The notes under the pieces were generated by a model. That model did not search any database and was not told where the DNA came from. It saw only the letters and a program-made list of their open reading frames with translations. From contig NZ_JAGGLV010000006.1 in assembly GCF_017874735.1 (NCBI RefSeq), positions 1 to 64,000 on the forward strand: a stretch of 64,000 bases of DNA, in the 5' to 3' direction. Made by a program: the position numbers and the translations under genes. Shown here in pieces: positions 36,307-44,812 of this stretch. The DNA comes from Paenibacillus silagei. Lineage in GTDB: Bacteria > Bacillota > Bacilli > Paenibacillales > Paenibacillaceae. Within the stretch, counting starts at the first letter, position 1. Every line of letters begins with the position of its first letter.

Positions 36307-37680
36307 ATGGGTCTCACTTTTTGCAATGTCCATTTCACCAAGCAGCCTGATCGAGTAGTATATGTCTCGGGTGAACTGATGAGAAGCCTGAAATTATCCG
36401 GCAAGAAAAATATCCGCCTGCGCCTCGGAAAAGATGCCATCCCGGCCACGATCAAGCCGATCAAGCGTGCCGGCAAGCACCTCTTCCTGGCCTCGGGCGT
36501 CAAAAGCGCCATCAAGGTCCCGAAGTCCGGCGGCATCTACCTGCGCAATCTGCAGAATGACGAGGTGCAGCTCGGGCCGCTGGTCGGTGTGCTCTCAGAC
36601 GGACCCGCTTCTGCTGGGCAGCCCTTCGGCTCCCGCACCGGCTTCATCAAGCAGTTGCTGCGCGAAGGCAGCAACAAATGCTACATCTTCGCCTTCATGC
36701 CGCGCGATATCGACTGGCAGCAGGAACAGGTCAACGGATATTTTCTGACGGCAAGCGGCCGCTTCGAGCGCAAGCTGGTGCCCCTGCCGGATGTCGTCTA
36801 TAACCGCCTGCCCAGCCGCAGAGCTGAGACCTCCCCTTACATCAACCAGTTGCGCGAGCGCTTCGGACGCAAGAAGATTCCGTACTTCAACTGGAGCTTT
36901 TTCAACAAATCGGATGTCTACCGGCTGCTGGAGAATGACGGGGCAGCGAACCGCTTCGTGCCTGAAACGCACAGTAACCCCAGCTCCGAACAAATGCGGG
37001 ATATGCTCGACCGTCACCACTTCGTCTATTATAAACCCTCGGCCGGCAGCCTGGGACACGGCATCTACCGCCTGACCTACCTGCCGAAGAAAGGGTATTT
37101 CGCCCGGTACCGCCGAAGCGGCAAGAATGTGCTGCTGCGCTTCACCAGCTTCGACAGCCTGATGCGTATGCTGCGGGGACGCCATGGGCAGAGCATGCAG
37201 AACTATGTGGTCCAGCAGGGTATCCGCCTTATTGAGATTGACAACTGCCCGATTGATTTCCGCTTCCACATGCACAAGAACGGCAGCAATCAATGGGTCG
37301 TCGTCGGAATCGGGGCCAAAAAAGCCGGACGGGGCAGTGTCACCACCCATCTGAAGAACGGCGGAGCGCTATTGACCCCGCAGCAGGCCCTCGGCCGTGT
37401 GTTCGGGGCCAGATCAGATGAGGTCCTCCAGCGCGCCAAGACCACTGCCGTCAAGCTAGCAGAATCTCTGGAGCTCCAGCACCGCCATCTGCTCGGCGAG
37501 ATCGGGTTCGACCTCGGCATTGACCAGGATGAGGATATCTGGATGTTCGAGGCCAATGCCAAACCGGGACGCTCTATCTTCCGCCACCCCTCCCTGCGCG
37601 CTGAGGGCAAAGCTTCCATTGAGCACATCCTGGAGCATTGTCTGTATCTCAGCAAATTCCGCAGGAGGGATGACTTGTGA
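36307..37680 (+). CDS. YheC/YheD-type ATP-grasp protein 3, long form
   Basis: 457 aa. Like protein 1 it has a beta-rich N-terminal domain of about 85 residues (VYVSGELMRSLKLSGKKNIR) before LGPLVGVLSDG. Ligase motifs: YYKPSAGSLGHGIYRL, PIDFRFHMHKNGSNQW and GEIGFDLGIDQDEDIWMFEA with NAKPGR. The last four bases overlap the next start (GTGA), so translation is coupled. Confidence 0.9.
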   Translation: MGLTFCNVHFTKQPDRVVYVSGELMRSLKLSGKKNIRLRLGKDAIPATIKPIKRAGKHLFLASGVKSAIKVPKSGGIYLRNLQNDEVQLGPLVGVLSDGPASAGQPFGSRTGFIKQLLREGSNKCYIFAFMPRDIDWQQEQVNGYFLTASGRFERKLVPLPDVVYNRLPSRRAETSPYINQLRERFGRKKIPYFNWSFFNKSDVYRLLENDGAANRFVPETHSNPSSEQMRDMLDRHHFVYYKPSAGSLGHGIYRLTYLPKKGYFARYRRSGKNVLLRFTSFDSLMRMLRGRHGQSMQNYVVQQGIRLIEIDNCPIDFRFHMHKNGSNQWVVVGIGAKKAGRGSVTTHLKNGGALLTPQQALGRVFGARSDEVLQRAKTTAVKLAESLELQHRHLLGEIGFDLGIDQDEDIWMFEANAKPGRSIFRHPSLRAEGKASIEHILEHCLYLSKFRRRDDL

Positions 37681-38789
37681 ACAGCCGGATACCCGATCCC
37701 AGCAAGCCCGTAATCGCCATTCTGACCACCAGTGACCGGCTTAAGCAGTTCCGCGGTAACCGCAATAACTTTCGCGACATTATCCGTACCGGCAGAGAAA
37801 TGGGCTATATGGTCTATGTCATCACGGTCCGTGACCTGAAGCTAAATGAACAGACCGTGACCGGCTACGTGCCCTCCGCCAGCGGAAAGCTCTGGTACGC
37901 CATTCCTGTTCCGCTGCCGCAGGTCATCTATAACCGGATTCCCAACCGCGAGGAGGAGGAGAAGGCACCGGTCGCGCGCAAAATTGCCGAGTGTCTGGAG
38001 CATCCCGAAATCTCGCTGTACAATCCGAGCTTCTTCAATAAATGGAATCTCTTCGAGTGGCTCAAGGAATCCAAGGCCACCTCGAGGCATGTGCCCAAAA
38101 CCCGCCGCCTGCGCAGCGCGGCGACCCTTACCGCGATGCTGAAGAATCACGAGAGCCTCTATCTCAAGCCCGAGAAGGGCAAGGCGGGCAAAGGCATCAT
38201 GCGGCTGGGATACCGGCCTGACACTCTCCTTCCCTACCGGCTGCAGATTCAGAGCGGCAAAAAAAACACCACCTACAAAGCAGCGTCTGTCGAACGGCTG
38301 TGGGCCCGAATCGGCCGGGAAAAAGGGTCCGCCCGCTATATTGTCCAGCAAGCCATCGTGCTTGCCGGACACCATGGCCGCCCCTTCGATCTGCGGGTGC
38401 TGCTGCAGAAGAACGGCCGGGGTGCCTGGGCGGTAACCGGTATCGGCGCCCGGTTGGCCGGGGCCCGCAGCATCACCACCCATGTTCCGCGCGGCGGCAG
38501 CATTGAAGACCCCTCCAGCATGCTGGAGGGAACCTTCGGGCCCGAGCAGGCAGAGGTTATCCTGAAGAATGTCTCTACCACGGCGCTGCTGGTGGCCCGG
38601 CAGATTGAGCGGGCTTCATCCAGCATGCTGGGCGAGATGTCGATGGACCTCGGGGTCGATGAAGAAGGCGGAGTATGGTTTTTTGAAGCCAATTCCCGCC
38701 CGATGAAGTTCGACGAGCCGGCAATCCGCAAGCTGTCACTCGAACGCATTTTCCAATACGGCAATCATCTGTCCCGCCAATCCAAATAA
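37677..38789 (+). CDS. YheC/YheD-type ATP-grasp protein 4, short form
   Basis: 370 aa with a GTG start. Core opening VIAILTTSDRLKQFRGNRNN; ligase motifs YLKPEKGKAGKGIMRLGY, FDLRVLLQKNGRGAWAVTG and LGEMSMDLGVDEEGGVWFFE then ANSRP. All Mg-binding positions are conserved although MSMDLGVD departs from its paralogues. A gap of 28 bp leads to the acetyltransferase-like gene. Confidence 0.9.
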   Translation: MNSRIPDPSKPVIAILTTSDRLKQFRGNRNNFRDIIRTGREMGYMVYVITVRDLKLNEQTVTGYVPSASGKLWYAIPVPLPQVIYNRIPNREEEEKAPVARKIAECLEHPEISLYNPSFFNKWNLFEWLKESKATSRHVPKTRRLRSAATLTAMLKNHESLYLKPEKGKAGKGIMRLGYRPDTLLPYRLQIQSGKKNTTYKAASVERLWARIGREKGSARYIVQQAIVLAGHHGRPFDLRVLLQKNGRGAWAVTGIGARLAGARSITTHVPRGGSIEDPSSMLEGTFGPEQAEVILKNVSTTALLVARQIERASSSMLGEMSMDLGVDEEGGVWFFEANSRPMKFDEPAIRKLSLERIFQYGNHLSRQSK

Positions 38790-38817
38790 TCCATTACCCG
38801 TCAAAGGAAGTGACACC

Positions 38818-39336
38818 ATGCAGATATCCTCACTCTACGACAGCAATCCCGTACAGTGGGAATCCAGGCGAAACGGATTGCTTGAGTTCCTGAGGGAGTA
38901 TGGGGAGCAGCGGATTACACTTCGCGGATGCAAGAGGCTGGCCCGGCTGACACCGGATCAGCTCGCCCTTCCGGGAGTCTCCCTGCTCGTTGCCACGGTG
39001 CGGGGTCAGAACGGCCGCCAGCTCGCAGGCGTCAGCTTCGTCTCCGGCTACGGCAAAGAGGCCTGTGTAGTCGCCGTACACCCCCTGTACCGGAACAGGC
39101 ATACGGGCACAGCCCTGCTTGCTGCACAGTTGGAGCGCCTCGGGCATCTGGAATGCCATGTCGCCTGCGACAATGCAGCCAGCCTCAAGATGTGCTTCAA
39201 CATCGGCCTTTCCGCTGTTGATCTGGTCACCGGCCCTACAGGCAAGCCCACCCTGCTCTTGCGTTCCCCGGGGAGCGGCGTTGATCCCGCCATTCTCCCG
39301 CAAGGAGGTGAGCTCCTGTGCCAGAGCCCGTCCTAG
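38818..39336 (+). CDS. GNAT-like N-acetyltransferase inside the ATP-grasp operon
   Basis: 172 aa, GGAAG before ATG. The second half has the GNAT layout: VSFVSGYGKEACVVAVHPLY (beta4), RNRHTGTALLAAQLERLG (the pyrophosphate-binding loop, here R-N-R-H-T-G-T rather than R/Q-x-x-G-x-G/A), CDNAASLKMCFNIGLSA and a final beta strand. The loop lacks one usual glycine, so acetyl-CoA binding is likely but not certain. The end overlaps the next gene by 19 bp, tying it to the ATP-grasp set. Confidence 0.78.
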   Translation: MQISSLYDSNPVQWESRRNGLLEFLREYGEQRITLRGCKRLARLTPDQLALPGVSLLVATVRGQNGRQLAGVSFVSGYGKEACVVAVHPLYRNRHTGTALLAAQLERLGHLECHVACDNAASLKMCFNIGLSAVDLVTGPTGKPTLLLRSPGSGVDPAILPQGGELLCQSPS

Positions 39337-40448
39337 GCATCCTCACCCTCTATCTGAACGACGCCAAGCAGCTCGAAGAGAAGAGTGTATACCGGAGGAT
39401 GATTATTGAAGGCAGCCGGATTGGATTGGATGTCTTTGTGTTCACCCCGGCAGATGTACATGTCAGCAAGGACCTGATCAATGCCATGGTCTATGATGTC
39501 AAAAGCGGAGTATGGTCGCGCAAATGGCGCTCCTTCCCGAATATGATCTATGACCGCTGCCGGATTCAGCGCAGCCAGCGCTTCCAGCAGCTGCTGCGCT
39601 TCCGTGCGCGGTACGACCATCTGACCTTCCTGAACCGCCCGCTGCGCAATAAATGGACGGTGCATCAGACCTTTTCCCAGCGGAGCCGCTTCCGGCCCCA
39701 TATGCCGGAGACGCTGCTCTACCAGTCCTCTGCCGATCTGCACCGGATGCTGAAATCCAGCCCCGTCGTCTACGTCAAGCCGATTAATGGCACCGGGGGG
39801 CGCGGCATCCTGCGGATCGAACGCCAGCGTGAAGGCAAGTCTCTCTTCGATATCCAGGGACGCCGCCAGAGCCGCCAGATTATCGCCCCGCGCAAGGTGT
39901 CGCTGAACCGGCTGGAGACCATCGTCCGCCAGTGGTGCATCAGCGGTAAATTCCTCGTGCAGCAGGGCATCCCGCTGCGGCTGCCCAGCGGCCGGTTCCA
40001 CGACTACCGGATGCTGGTGCAGAAGAACGGCCAGGGCGACTGGGAGTTCACCGGCATGGCCGGCCGGGTGGGCGCCGCGCGCAGCGTCACCTCGAACCTC
40101 CATGGCGGCGGGCATGCCATGAAGGCAGAGACGCTGCTGAAGCAGTGGCTCGGCAGCGAAGAGCGGGCCGACAAGGCCATGCGCGCTGCCGAGAAGCTGG
40201 GGATCGAGGCTGCCGCCTATCTCGAAGACAGCTTCGGCGCCCTCTGCGAGCTGGCCCTGGATCTGGCCATCGACCGCGAGGGCAAAATCTACGTGCTGGA
40301 GGTCAACCCCAAGCCCGCCCGCGAGGTCTTCGCCCGCTCCGGCGACAACAGCACCTACCGCAAAGCCCTGGTCCGCCCGCTGGAGTACGCGATGTGGGTG
40401 TATAAGAATAAGAACACGCCTAGTTCTTCTAAGGTGGTTGAGGAGTAG
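39318..40448 (+). CDS. YheC/YheD-type ATP-grasp protein 5, short form
   Basis: 376 aa with a GTG start after CAAGGAGG, overlapping the preceding gene. Core opening VLGILTLYLNDAKQLEEKS; ligase motifs YVKPINGTGGRGILRIE, FHDYRMLVQKNGQGDWEFTG and LCELALDLAIDREGKIYVLE then VNPKPARE. The phosphate-binding loop reads N-G-T-G-G-R-G, the most glycine-rich of the set. Last gene of the operon; a strong hairpin follows at 40473..40506. Confidence 0.9.
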   Translation: MPEPVLGILTLYLNDAKQLEEKSVYRRMIIEGSRIGLDVFVFTPADVHVSKDLINAMVYDVKSGVWSRKWRSFPNMIYDRCRIQRSQRFQQLLRFRARYDHLTFLNRPLRNKWTVHQTFSQRSRFRPHMPETLLYQSSADLHRMLKSSPVVYVKPINGTGGRGILRIERQREGKSLFDIQGRRQSRQIIAPRKVSLNRLETIVRQWCISGKFLVQQGIPLRLPSGRFHDYRMLVQKNGQGDWEFTGMAGRVGAARSVTSNLHGGGHAMKAETLLKQWLGSEERADKAMRAAEKLGIEAAAYLEDSFGALCELALDLAIDREGKIYVLEVNPKPAREVFARSGDNSTYRKALVRPLEYAMWVYKNKNTPSSSKVVEE

Positions 40449-40472
40449 GGTAGTAGTGCTCTATAAACGAAC

Positions 40473-40506
40473 AAGCGCCTCTCCGTTATATTGGGGAGGC
40501 GCTTGG
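40473..40506 (+). terminator. Terminator of the ATP-grasp operon
   Basis: CAAGCGCCTCTCC / GGGGAGGCGCTTG (one G-U) 24 bp past the last stop. The T run is poor (CTTGGCTT). Confidence 0.65.
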
Positions 40507-40697
40507 CTTGGCGTAACGGACTGAGGCGCTCTTATTCGGGAAGAAATTCGTCATTTGGGCGAGTAACGGACTTCAAAGGCCTTATCCTTAGCACTTCGGC
40601 TCCAAAACGTCTCATAGAGAGACACTAAGGTCCACTGAGTCCGTTAAGCTGCAAAAAGTGGCGTTTTCGCGGGGATAAGATCTCTCTGGTCCGTTAT
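40507..40697. repeat. GTCCGTTA/TAACGGAC intergenic repeat region
   Basis: TAACGGACT at 40515 and 40564 and the inverted AGTCCGTTA and GGTCCGTTAT at 40637 and 40689 surround short GC-rich runs. Noncoding. It forms the junction between the ATP-grasp operon and the accessory island. Confidence 0.55.
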
Positions 40698-40914
40698 ATT
40701 CCAAACAACTATGTGGGCTGGGTGCAAATTATTTATAATCAAGAGGGGTTTACCGCTATCAAACAGGCTAATGGAAGAAACATTTTTACCATTCCTGAAT
40801 CTGGAGTATTAAAAGTAGTTCCGGTACAATCGAGGGGCCTACAGTGCAGAGCTTTTTTGTAGGAACAGAAGCTGAGCTTAAAAATACTCCTGATCCTGGT
40901 TATCCTGTTGAAAC
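40698..40914 (+). pseudogene. Decayed copy 1 of the 42614 lipoprotein gene
   Basis: Closely matches the middle and end of the lipoprotein gene: ATTCC-AAA-AA-TATGTGGG at the left and CCTGGTTATCCTGTTGAA at the right. An internal loss of about 134 bases joins the ATTAAAA and AGTTCCGGT parts and breaks the frame. It has no start, signal peptide or lipobox. Its last 14 bp overlap the 3' end of the opposing methyltransferase gene. Confidence 0.9.
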
Positions 40915-41721
40915 TCTTTGATATTGAAATAAAACATTTTGATTGGTGATACGCAGTGCTCCCGAACGTTCAAGAGTTCCTTCTAAATAATCGCAGAGCT
41001 CATTGAACCTGTCGGTCAGGATATGTAATTGGTCTTCGCTAAAATAGGAGGCCACATATAAAATGAGCGGCGCAGCCGATTGTATGACAATATCATTTTG
41101 CAATACGTATTGGGCTGTTACCTTAAAATATTTGCCGAGGATATCCTGGCCATTCTCCAGGTTGAAGTTCTTAACGGCTTCATTAAAAAAAGACAGTCTG
41201 CCGTCAAACTCTAATATGAGCTGCAAAAGTTCTCTATAATTGTTCGCGCTTACAGTTGAGGCGTACGCCGTTCCATTAGGAACCAATACGCGGTTGATTT
41301 CAGAGAAAATCTTCCTGTGGTCCTGAAAATGGTACAGCAGGTGGTTCGCAATCACAACTTCAAATGAATGATCCGGCCAAGGCATCTTCTCAGCATCAAC
41401 GACTTCATAGTGAAACCGATTTAGGGGATCATTGATACTCCCTTTTGCCGTCTCTACCATTCCTCTTGAAGCATCAGTCAAGACAATTTCCGATTTGGAT
41501 GGTAATTTACTCATGTTTTTTTCCCACAACACACCGGTCCCACAACCGATCTCTGCAATCTTCAGACCCTCGGTAAGTCCCAAATGCTCAAATACCCATT
41601 CATGCCAATCCTTCTTATGTTCACAATACTGATACAGTTGTATTCTTGCATTCAAGCGATGTTCATTGGAATACTGGTCTTCAGAAAATTTTTGGACATG
41701 CGAAAATAACTCATCCCTGTT
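40900..41721 (-). CDS. Class I SAM-dependent methyltransferase
   Basis: 273 aa from the ATG at 41721 (MNRDELFSHVQKFSEDQYSN). SAM-binding motif I is KIAEIGCGTGVLWEKN, motif II includes IVLTDASRGMVETAK, and PDHSFEVVIANHLLYHFQD is motif IV. The substrate is unknown. The last five codons (VSTG and stop) are read from DNA homologous to the antisense of the lipoprotein remnant, so the natural C-terminus may have been replaced at a junction. AT-rich compared with the flanks. Confidence 0.85.
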   Translation of the reverse strand, partial: NRDELFSHVQKFSEDQYSNEHRLNARIQLYQYCEHKKDWHEWVFEHLGLTEGLKIAEIGCGTGVLWEKNMSKLPSKSEIVLTDASRGMVETAKGSINDPLNRFHYEVVDAEKMPWPDHSFEVVIANHLLYHFQDHRKIFSEINRVLVPNGTAYASTVSANNYRELLQLILEFDGRLSFFNEAVKNFNLENGQDILGKYFKVTAQYVLQNDIVIQSAAPLILYVASYFSEDQLHILTDRFNELCDYLEGTLERSGALRITNQNVLFQYQRVSTG

Positions 41722-41865
41722 CATTAATCTGCACAGCACCTTTCGAGAATAGGATCAAAAAGCGTTCTTTCAAGATCATACTCTCCTTCCGGCAATGAGC
41801 ATATGAGGTTCCGCATTAATTCACCTGCCCTCTAAATTATAAATGTGTTTCTTTTATGTAATGGA

Positions 41866-42513
41866 TTATTTAATCTCTAACCCTAAATCCTCGCATATTT
41901 CATACGGTTCACAGTAACTAACACTCTTATCTGTATCTATTACCAAATCTATCATCAGGTTTTCATAATTTTCATTTAAAATCCCAAGCCTAACCCTTTC
42001 TCCATACGTCATAGCGAGTAATTTTTCCATATCGTTTATTGAAATATCTTTGTAGGAAGCTTTATTCAATACAATAATGTTAGTACTTCTTATATCCTTG
42101 AATCTTTCCCTGCTCTTATCAACATTAACTGAATACGGCAGTTTTTCTTGGTCTATCATAACCTCTACTTTTTCCATAAACTTTTCATGATTCGAATAGC
42201 TAATGTTAGAAAGTTCTCGCTGTACTGATGATTTTGCTTCGGCAAGCCAAGGTGCAATGAAAAAGAAAATAACGGTGGTCCCAAAACAAATAGCAAGCAA
42301 AAGGGGTAGTTCTTTTTCCATTAAGTGTTTTGCAAAAAAAAGATAGGCTATGATGCATAACAACAAAAGGGTAGCGTAAAAAAATAAAGAATCATAGTGT
42401 GTTACTATGTATAGGTCCCCACCTCCAATAGAAAAGACTATCCCTATAACTAAAAACCAAACGCCTACACCCATGGCTGCGCTTAACGCAACAAAAAACA
42501 AACTCATTATCAT
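41866..42513 (-). CDS. Membrane protein of unknown function
   Basis: 215 aa. Helices at about 3-28, 42-62 and 70-92, then a soluble C-terminal domain of about 120 residues (EKFMEKVEVMIDQEKLPYSV onward) with an acidic end (YCEPYEICEDLGLEIK). No family recognised. AT-rich and part of the accessory island. It is divergent from the lipoprotein gene at 42614. Confidence 0.65.
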   Translation of the reverse strand: MIMSLFFVALSAAMGVGVWFLVIGIVFSIGGGDLYIVTHYDSLFFYATLLLLCIIAYLFFAKHLMEKELPLLLAICFGTTVIFFFIAPWLAEAKSSVQRELSNISYSNHEKFMEKVEVMIDQEKLPYSVNVDKSRERFKDIRSTNIIVLNKASYKDISINDMEKLLAMTYGERVRLGILNENYENLMIDLVIDTDKSVSYCEPYEICEDLGLEIK

Positions 42514-42613
42514 TGTATTCTCCGGTTAAATTGAATTTTTTCCCTTCACTTATAATTATCGGGTTCTCCCTATGAATCTTACATATTAATGTTAAATTCC
42601 GGAGGTAAAAAAA

Positions 42614-43060
42614 TTGAAAAAGACACTTTTGCTACTAATACCGTTAATTTTGATACTTGCATCCTGCAGCTCGAATAAAAGCAATCTAAATACATACCTT
42701 ATTCCAAAAAATTATGTGGGTTGGGTCCAGATTATTTATGATCAAGAGGAGTTTAACGCTATCGAACAGGATCATGGGAGAAACATTTTTACCATTCCTG
42801 AATCTGGAGTATTAAAAACATCCACTCCAGATGTTGAATATGGGATATCTTTCGAAGAATTTTATTACTATGATGAACAAAATAAGCAACAAAAATTAGA
42901 TGTGGATCAAATGATCCACGGTCACACTATAGGCGACGGCGAGTCGGTTACTAGTTCCGGTAAAATCGAGGGGCCTACAGTGCAGAGCTTTTTTGTAGGA
43001 ACAGAAGCTGAGCTTAAAAATACTCCTGATCCTGGTTATCCTGTTGAACTAATGAAATAA
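42614..43060 (+). CDS. Small lipoprotein, intact copy of a locally triplicated gene
   Basis: 148 aa with a type II signal peptide (MKKTLLLLIPLILILASC; lipidated Cys18). The mature part starts YLIPKNYVGWVQIIYDQEE and contains QMIHGHTIGDGES and TVQSFFVGTEAELKN; it recalls the DUF6843 group of lipoproteins, an uncertain match. GGAGG precedes the start. Partial copies of the same gene lie at 40698..40914 and 45646..45767, all in the same orientation. Confidence 0.82.
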   Translation: MKKTLLLLIPLILILASCSSNKSNLNTYLIPKNYVGWVQIIYDQEEFNAIEQDHGRNIFTIPESGVLKTSTPDVEYGISFEEFYYYDEQNKQQKLDVDQMIHGHTIGDGESVTSSGKIEGPTVQSFFVGTEAELKNTPDPGYPVELMK

Positions 43061-43065
43061 GGAGT

Positions 43066-44106
43066 TTAATCCGCATGACTGCATAGATGAAGTGTACCGC
43101 TATTATGCTCCTTAAGCAGCTTTGAGAAAAGCTGGCTAGAGTAATCTATCTTACGTTCAGGAAAATCGCCGGTAAGTATAATTTTCAACATCTGAAGCAG
43201 ACGCTTGCCCGTTAATTCCGTAGGCCCGGAAGACCATTGTCTGATACTGGGGTATAGATAGATCAACCCGCTGTAACGAAAGGCAGCCCTCAATCTTTCA
43301 TAAAAATCAGCATAGCTGAGGGTGACACCGTTTGCGATAAGTTCGTTGTAATACACTTTGGCATCCTCATGGTTGAAATAACCGACCAGATCTATATAAA
43401 AAGGAGCGTAATGGCAGAAGCCGAAATCAATAATATACGGCTCTCCCTTATAATAATGGACATGTGAACCATCCACCGATTGTAAATCCCCATGCGTAAG
43501 AGTTAGACTGTTCTTCTCACTGTACAAAGAAGCCATATCACGGGCAAAAATGTTGGCTTTCTCACGCAGTAATGGCAGATAAGCGCCAAATTCCTGGAAA
43601 AAATCCGGGTTTTGCTCAGCACACGCTTCAAAATGGTCCACAGTCAATTGGGTAACGAAATAATCCTCCCAATACTTACGGTCAGCGTGGGGAAGCCACG
43701 GCATCTCAGAACCTCTACGCAGATTACGGGCATGGATTTTTGCCAGTGCTTCTGCAACCCTCGATGTCCAATTTGGGCCAGGCGGAGGTGTCTTGATTCT
43801 CCCCAAGTCCTCCATCGCCATCCACTTAGGCTCATCTGTCTCGATATCCGGTGAAAAGACTGCTGGCGTGTTCCGGTGTCCCTGGTCAGTTAATCGTTCC
43901 ATAGCTAGGCGTTCTTTCAAGGCCGCTTCTTTAAAGATTATACTTCCCTTTTGACCCTCTTCATATCTAACTCCTATGCGGCGCACTTCCGCACCAGACC
44001 ATCCGCGTTCGTCTTCTGTCATAGACCCTTGCTCCAAATGAAGGACCTTGCCTCGCCCTAGTACATCAGCTAAACCTTGCGCAGCGAGGAGCATATCATG
44101 TCTCAA
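43066..44106 (-). CDS. APH/choline-kinase family phosphotransferase
   Basis: 346 aa with a TTG start after AAGGTGG. The kinase-like fold is shown by LTHGDLQSVDGSHVHYY (catalytic HGD, with Gln in place of the usual His-x-x-x-x-N loop) and EPYIIDFGFCHYAPFYIDL (the metal-binding DFG-like IDFG). It could phosphorylate an aminoglycoside, macrolide, homoserine or other small alcohol; nothing in the sequence settles which. It ends 6 bp from the convergent lipoprotein gene. Confidence 0.8.
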   Translation of the reverse strand: MRHDMLLAAQGLADVLGRGKVLHLEQGSMTEDERGWSGAEVRRIGVRYEEGQKGSIIFKEAALKERLAMERLTDQGHRNTPAVFSPDIETDEPKWMAMEDLGRIKTPPPGPNWTSRVAEALAKIHARNLRRGSEMPWLPHADRKYWEDYFVTQLTVDHFEACAEQNPDFFQEFGAYLPLLREKANIFARDMASLYSEKNSLTLTHGDLQSVDGSHVHYYKGEPYIIDFGFCHYAPFYIDLVGYFNHEDAKVYYNELIANGVTLSYADFYERLRAAFRYSGLIYLYPSIRQWSSGPTELTGKRLLQMLKIILTGDFPERKIDYSSQLFSKLLKEHNSGTLHLCSHAD

Positions 44107-44190
44107 ATGAACCTACCACCTTGGCCTTATAATTAAAGTTCATTAGCTAAAAAATAAATTAAAATCCGATGCAATTACTCTAACTATCAT

Positions 44191-44796
44191 CTAGCTTCTT
44201 TTTATAAAATAAATCCCTATTCCAAGATTGTAAATCGCATGTACAAGGATGGCAGGAATCAAGGAACCCGTATAATAAAACAATAAAGCACAGACCAGCC
44301 CATTAATAAATACGATAGCGTAGGCTACATAAATGCCTTTATATTGCGGTACGTGTATGATCCAGAATAGAAAGGAGCTTATAAGAATGACGACCCCGTC
44401 GATGATCGGTTTATAACCAATAAACAACCCTATTAATACACCCCTGAAGAAAAACTCTTCAAAAAAGCTTCCCCCCAGTGAACTAACAGCAATACCGCTT
44501 GGAGTCTTCAATAATTTATTGATCATTTCCGCACCTTGCGATGGAGGAAGCTCTGTGTTTGTTTTTATGATGAGACCTATGCTAATTAATACTATAGTCG
44601 TACCGACGATCAAGCCCAGTAAGGTGACTGAAAGATAAGAGATCTCATCCGGGACAAACAGCGAAACCATAAAGGGCATGATCTCTCCCCACCTAAAAAT
44701 CCCAATAAGGATCAGACCCAATATTAAAAACGGTGTTAATCCCAGCAAGATTTGCAGCAATAGCTTATAATGCTGTCTCGAACTTAACGAACTCAT
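44191..44796 (-). CDS. CPBP family intramembrane metalloprotease
   Basis: 201 aa from the ATG at 44796 (MSSLSSRQHYKLLLQILLGL), about nine bases after AAGGGGTG; an ATG at 44820 that overlaps the end of the MerR gene is an alternative. Motif 1 SFFEEFFFRGVLIG (EExxxR), motif 2 FWIIHVPQYKG and motif 3 LIPAILVHAIYNLG are all present. The family covers Rce1-like proteases and bacteriocin-immunity proteins. It follows the MerR gene closely, so the two are probably one unit. Confidence 0.88.
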   Translation of the reverse strand: MSSLSSRQHYKLLLQILLGLTPFLILGLILIGIFRWGEIMPFMVSLFVPDEISYLSVTLLGLIVGTTIVLISIGLIIKTNTELPPSQGAEMINKLLKTPSGIAVSSLGGSFFEEFFFRGVLIGLFIGYKPIIDGVVILISSFLFWIIHVPQYKGIYVAYAIVFINGLVCALLFYYTGSLIPAILVHAIYNLGIGIYFIKRS

Positions 44797-44812
44797 ACCT
44801 AAAGTCACCCCT

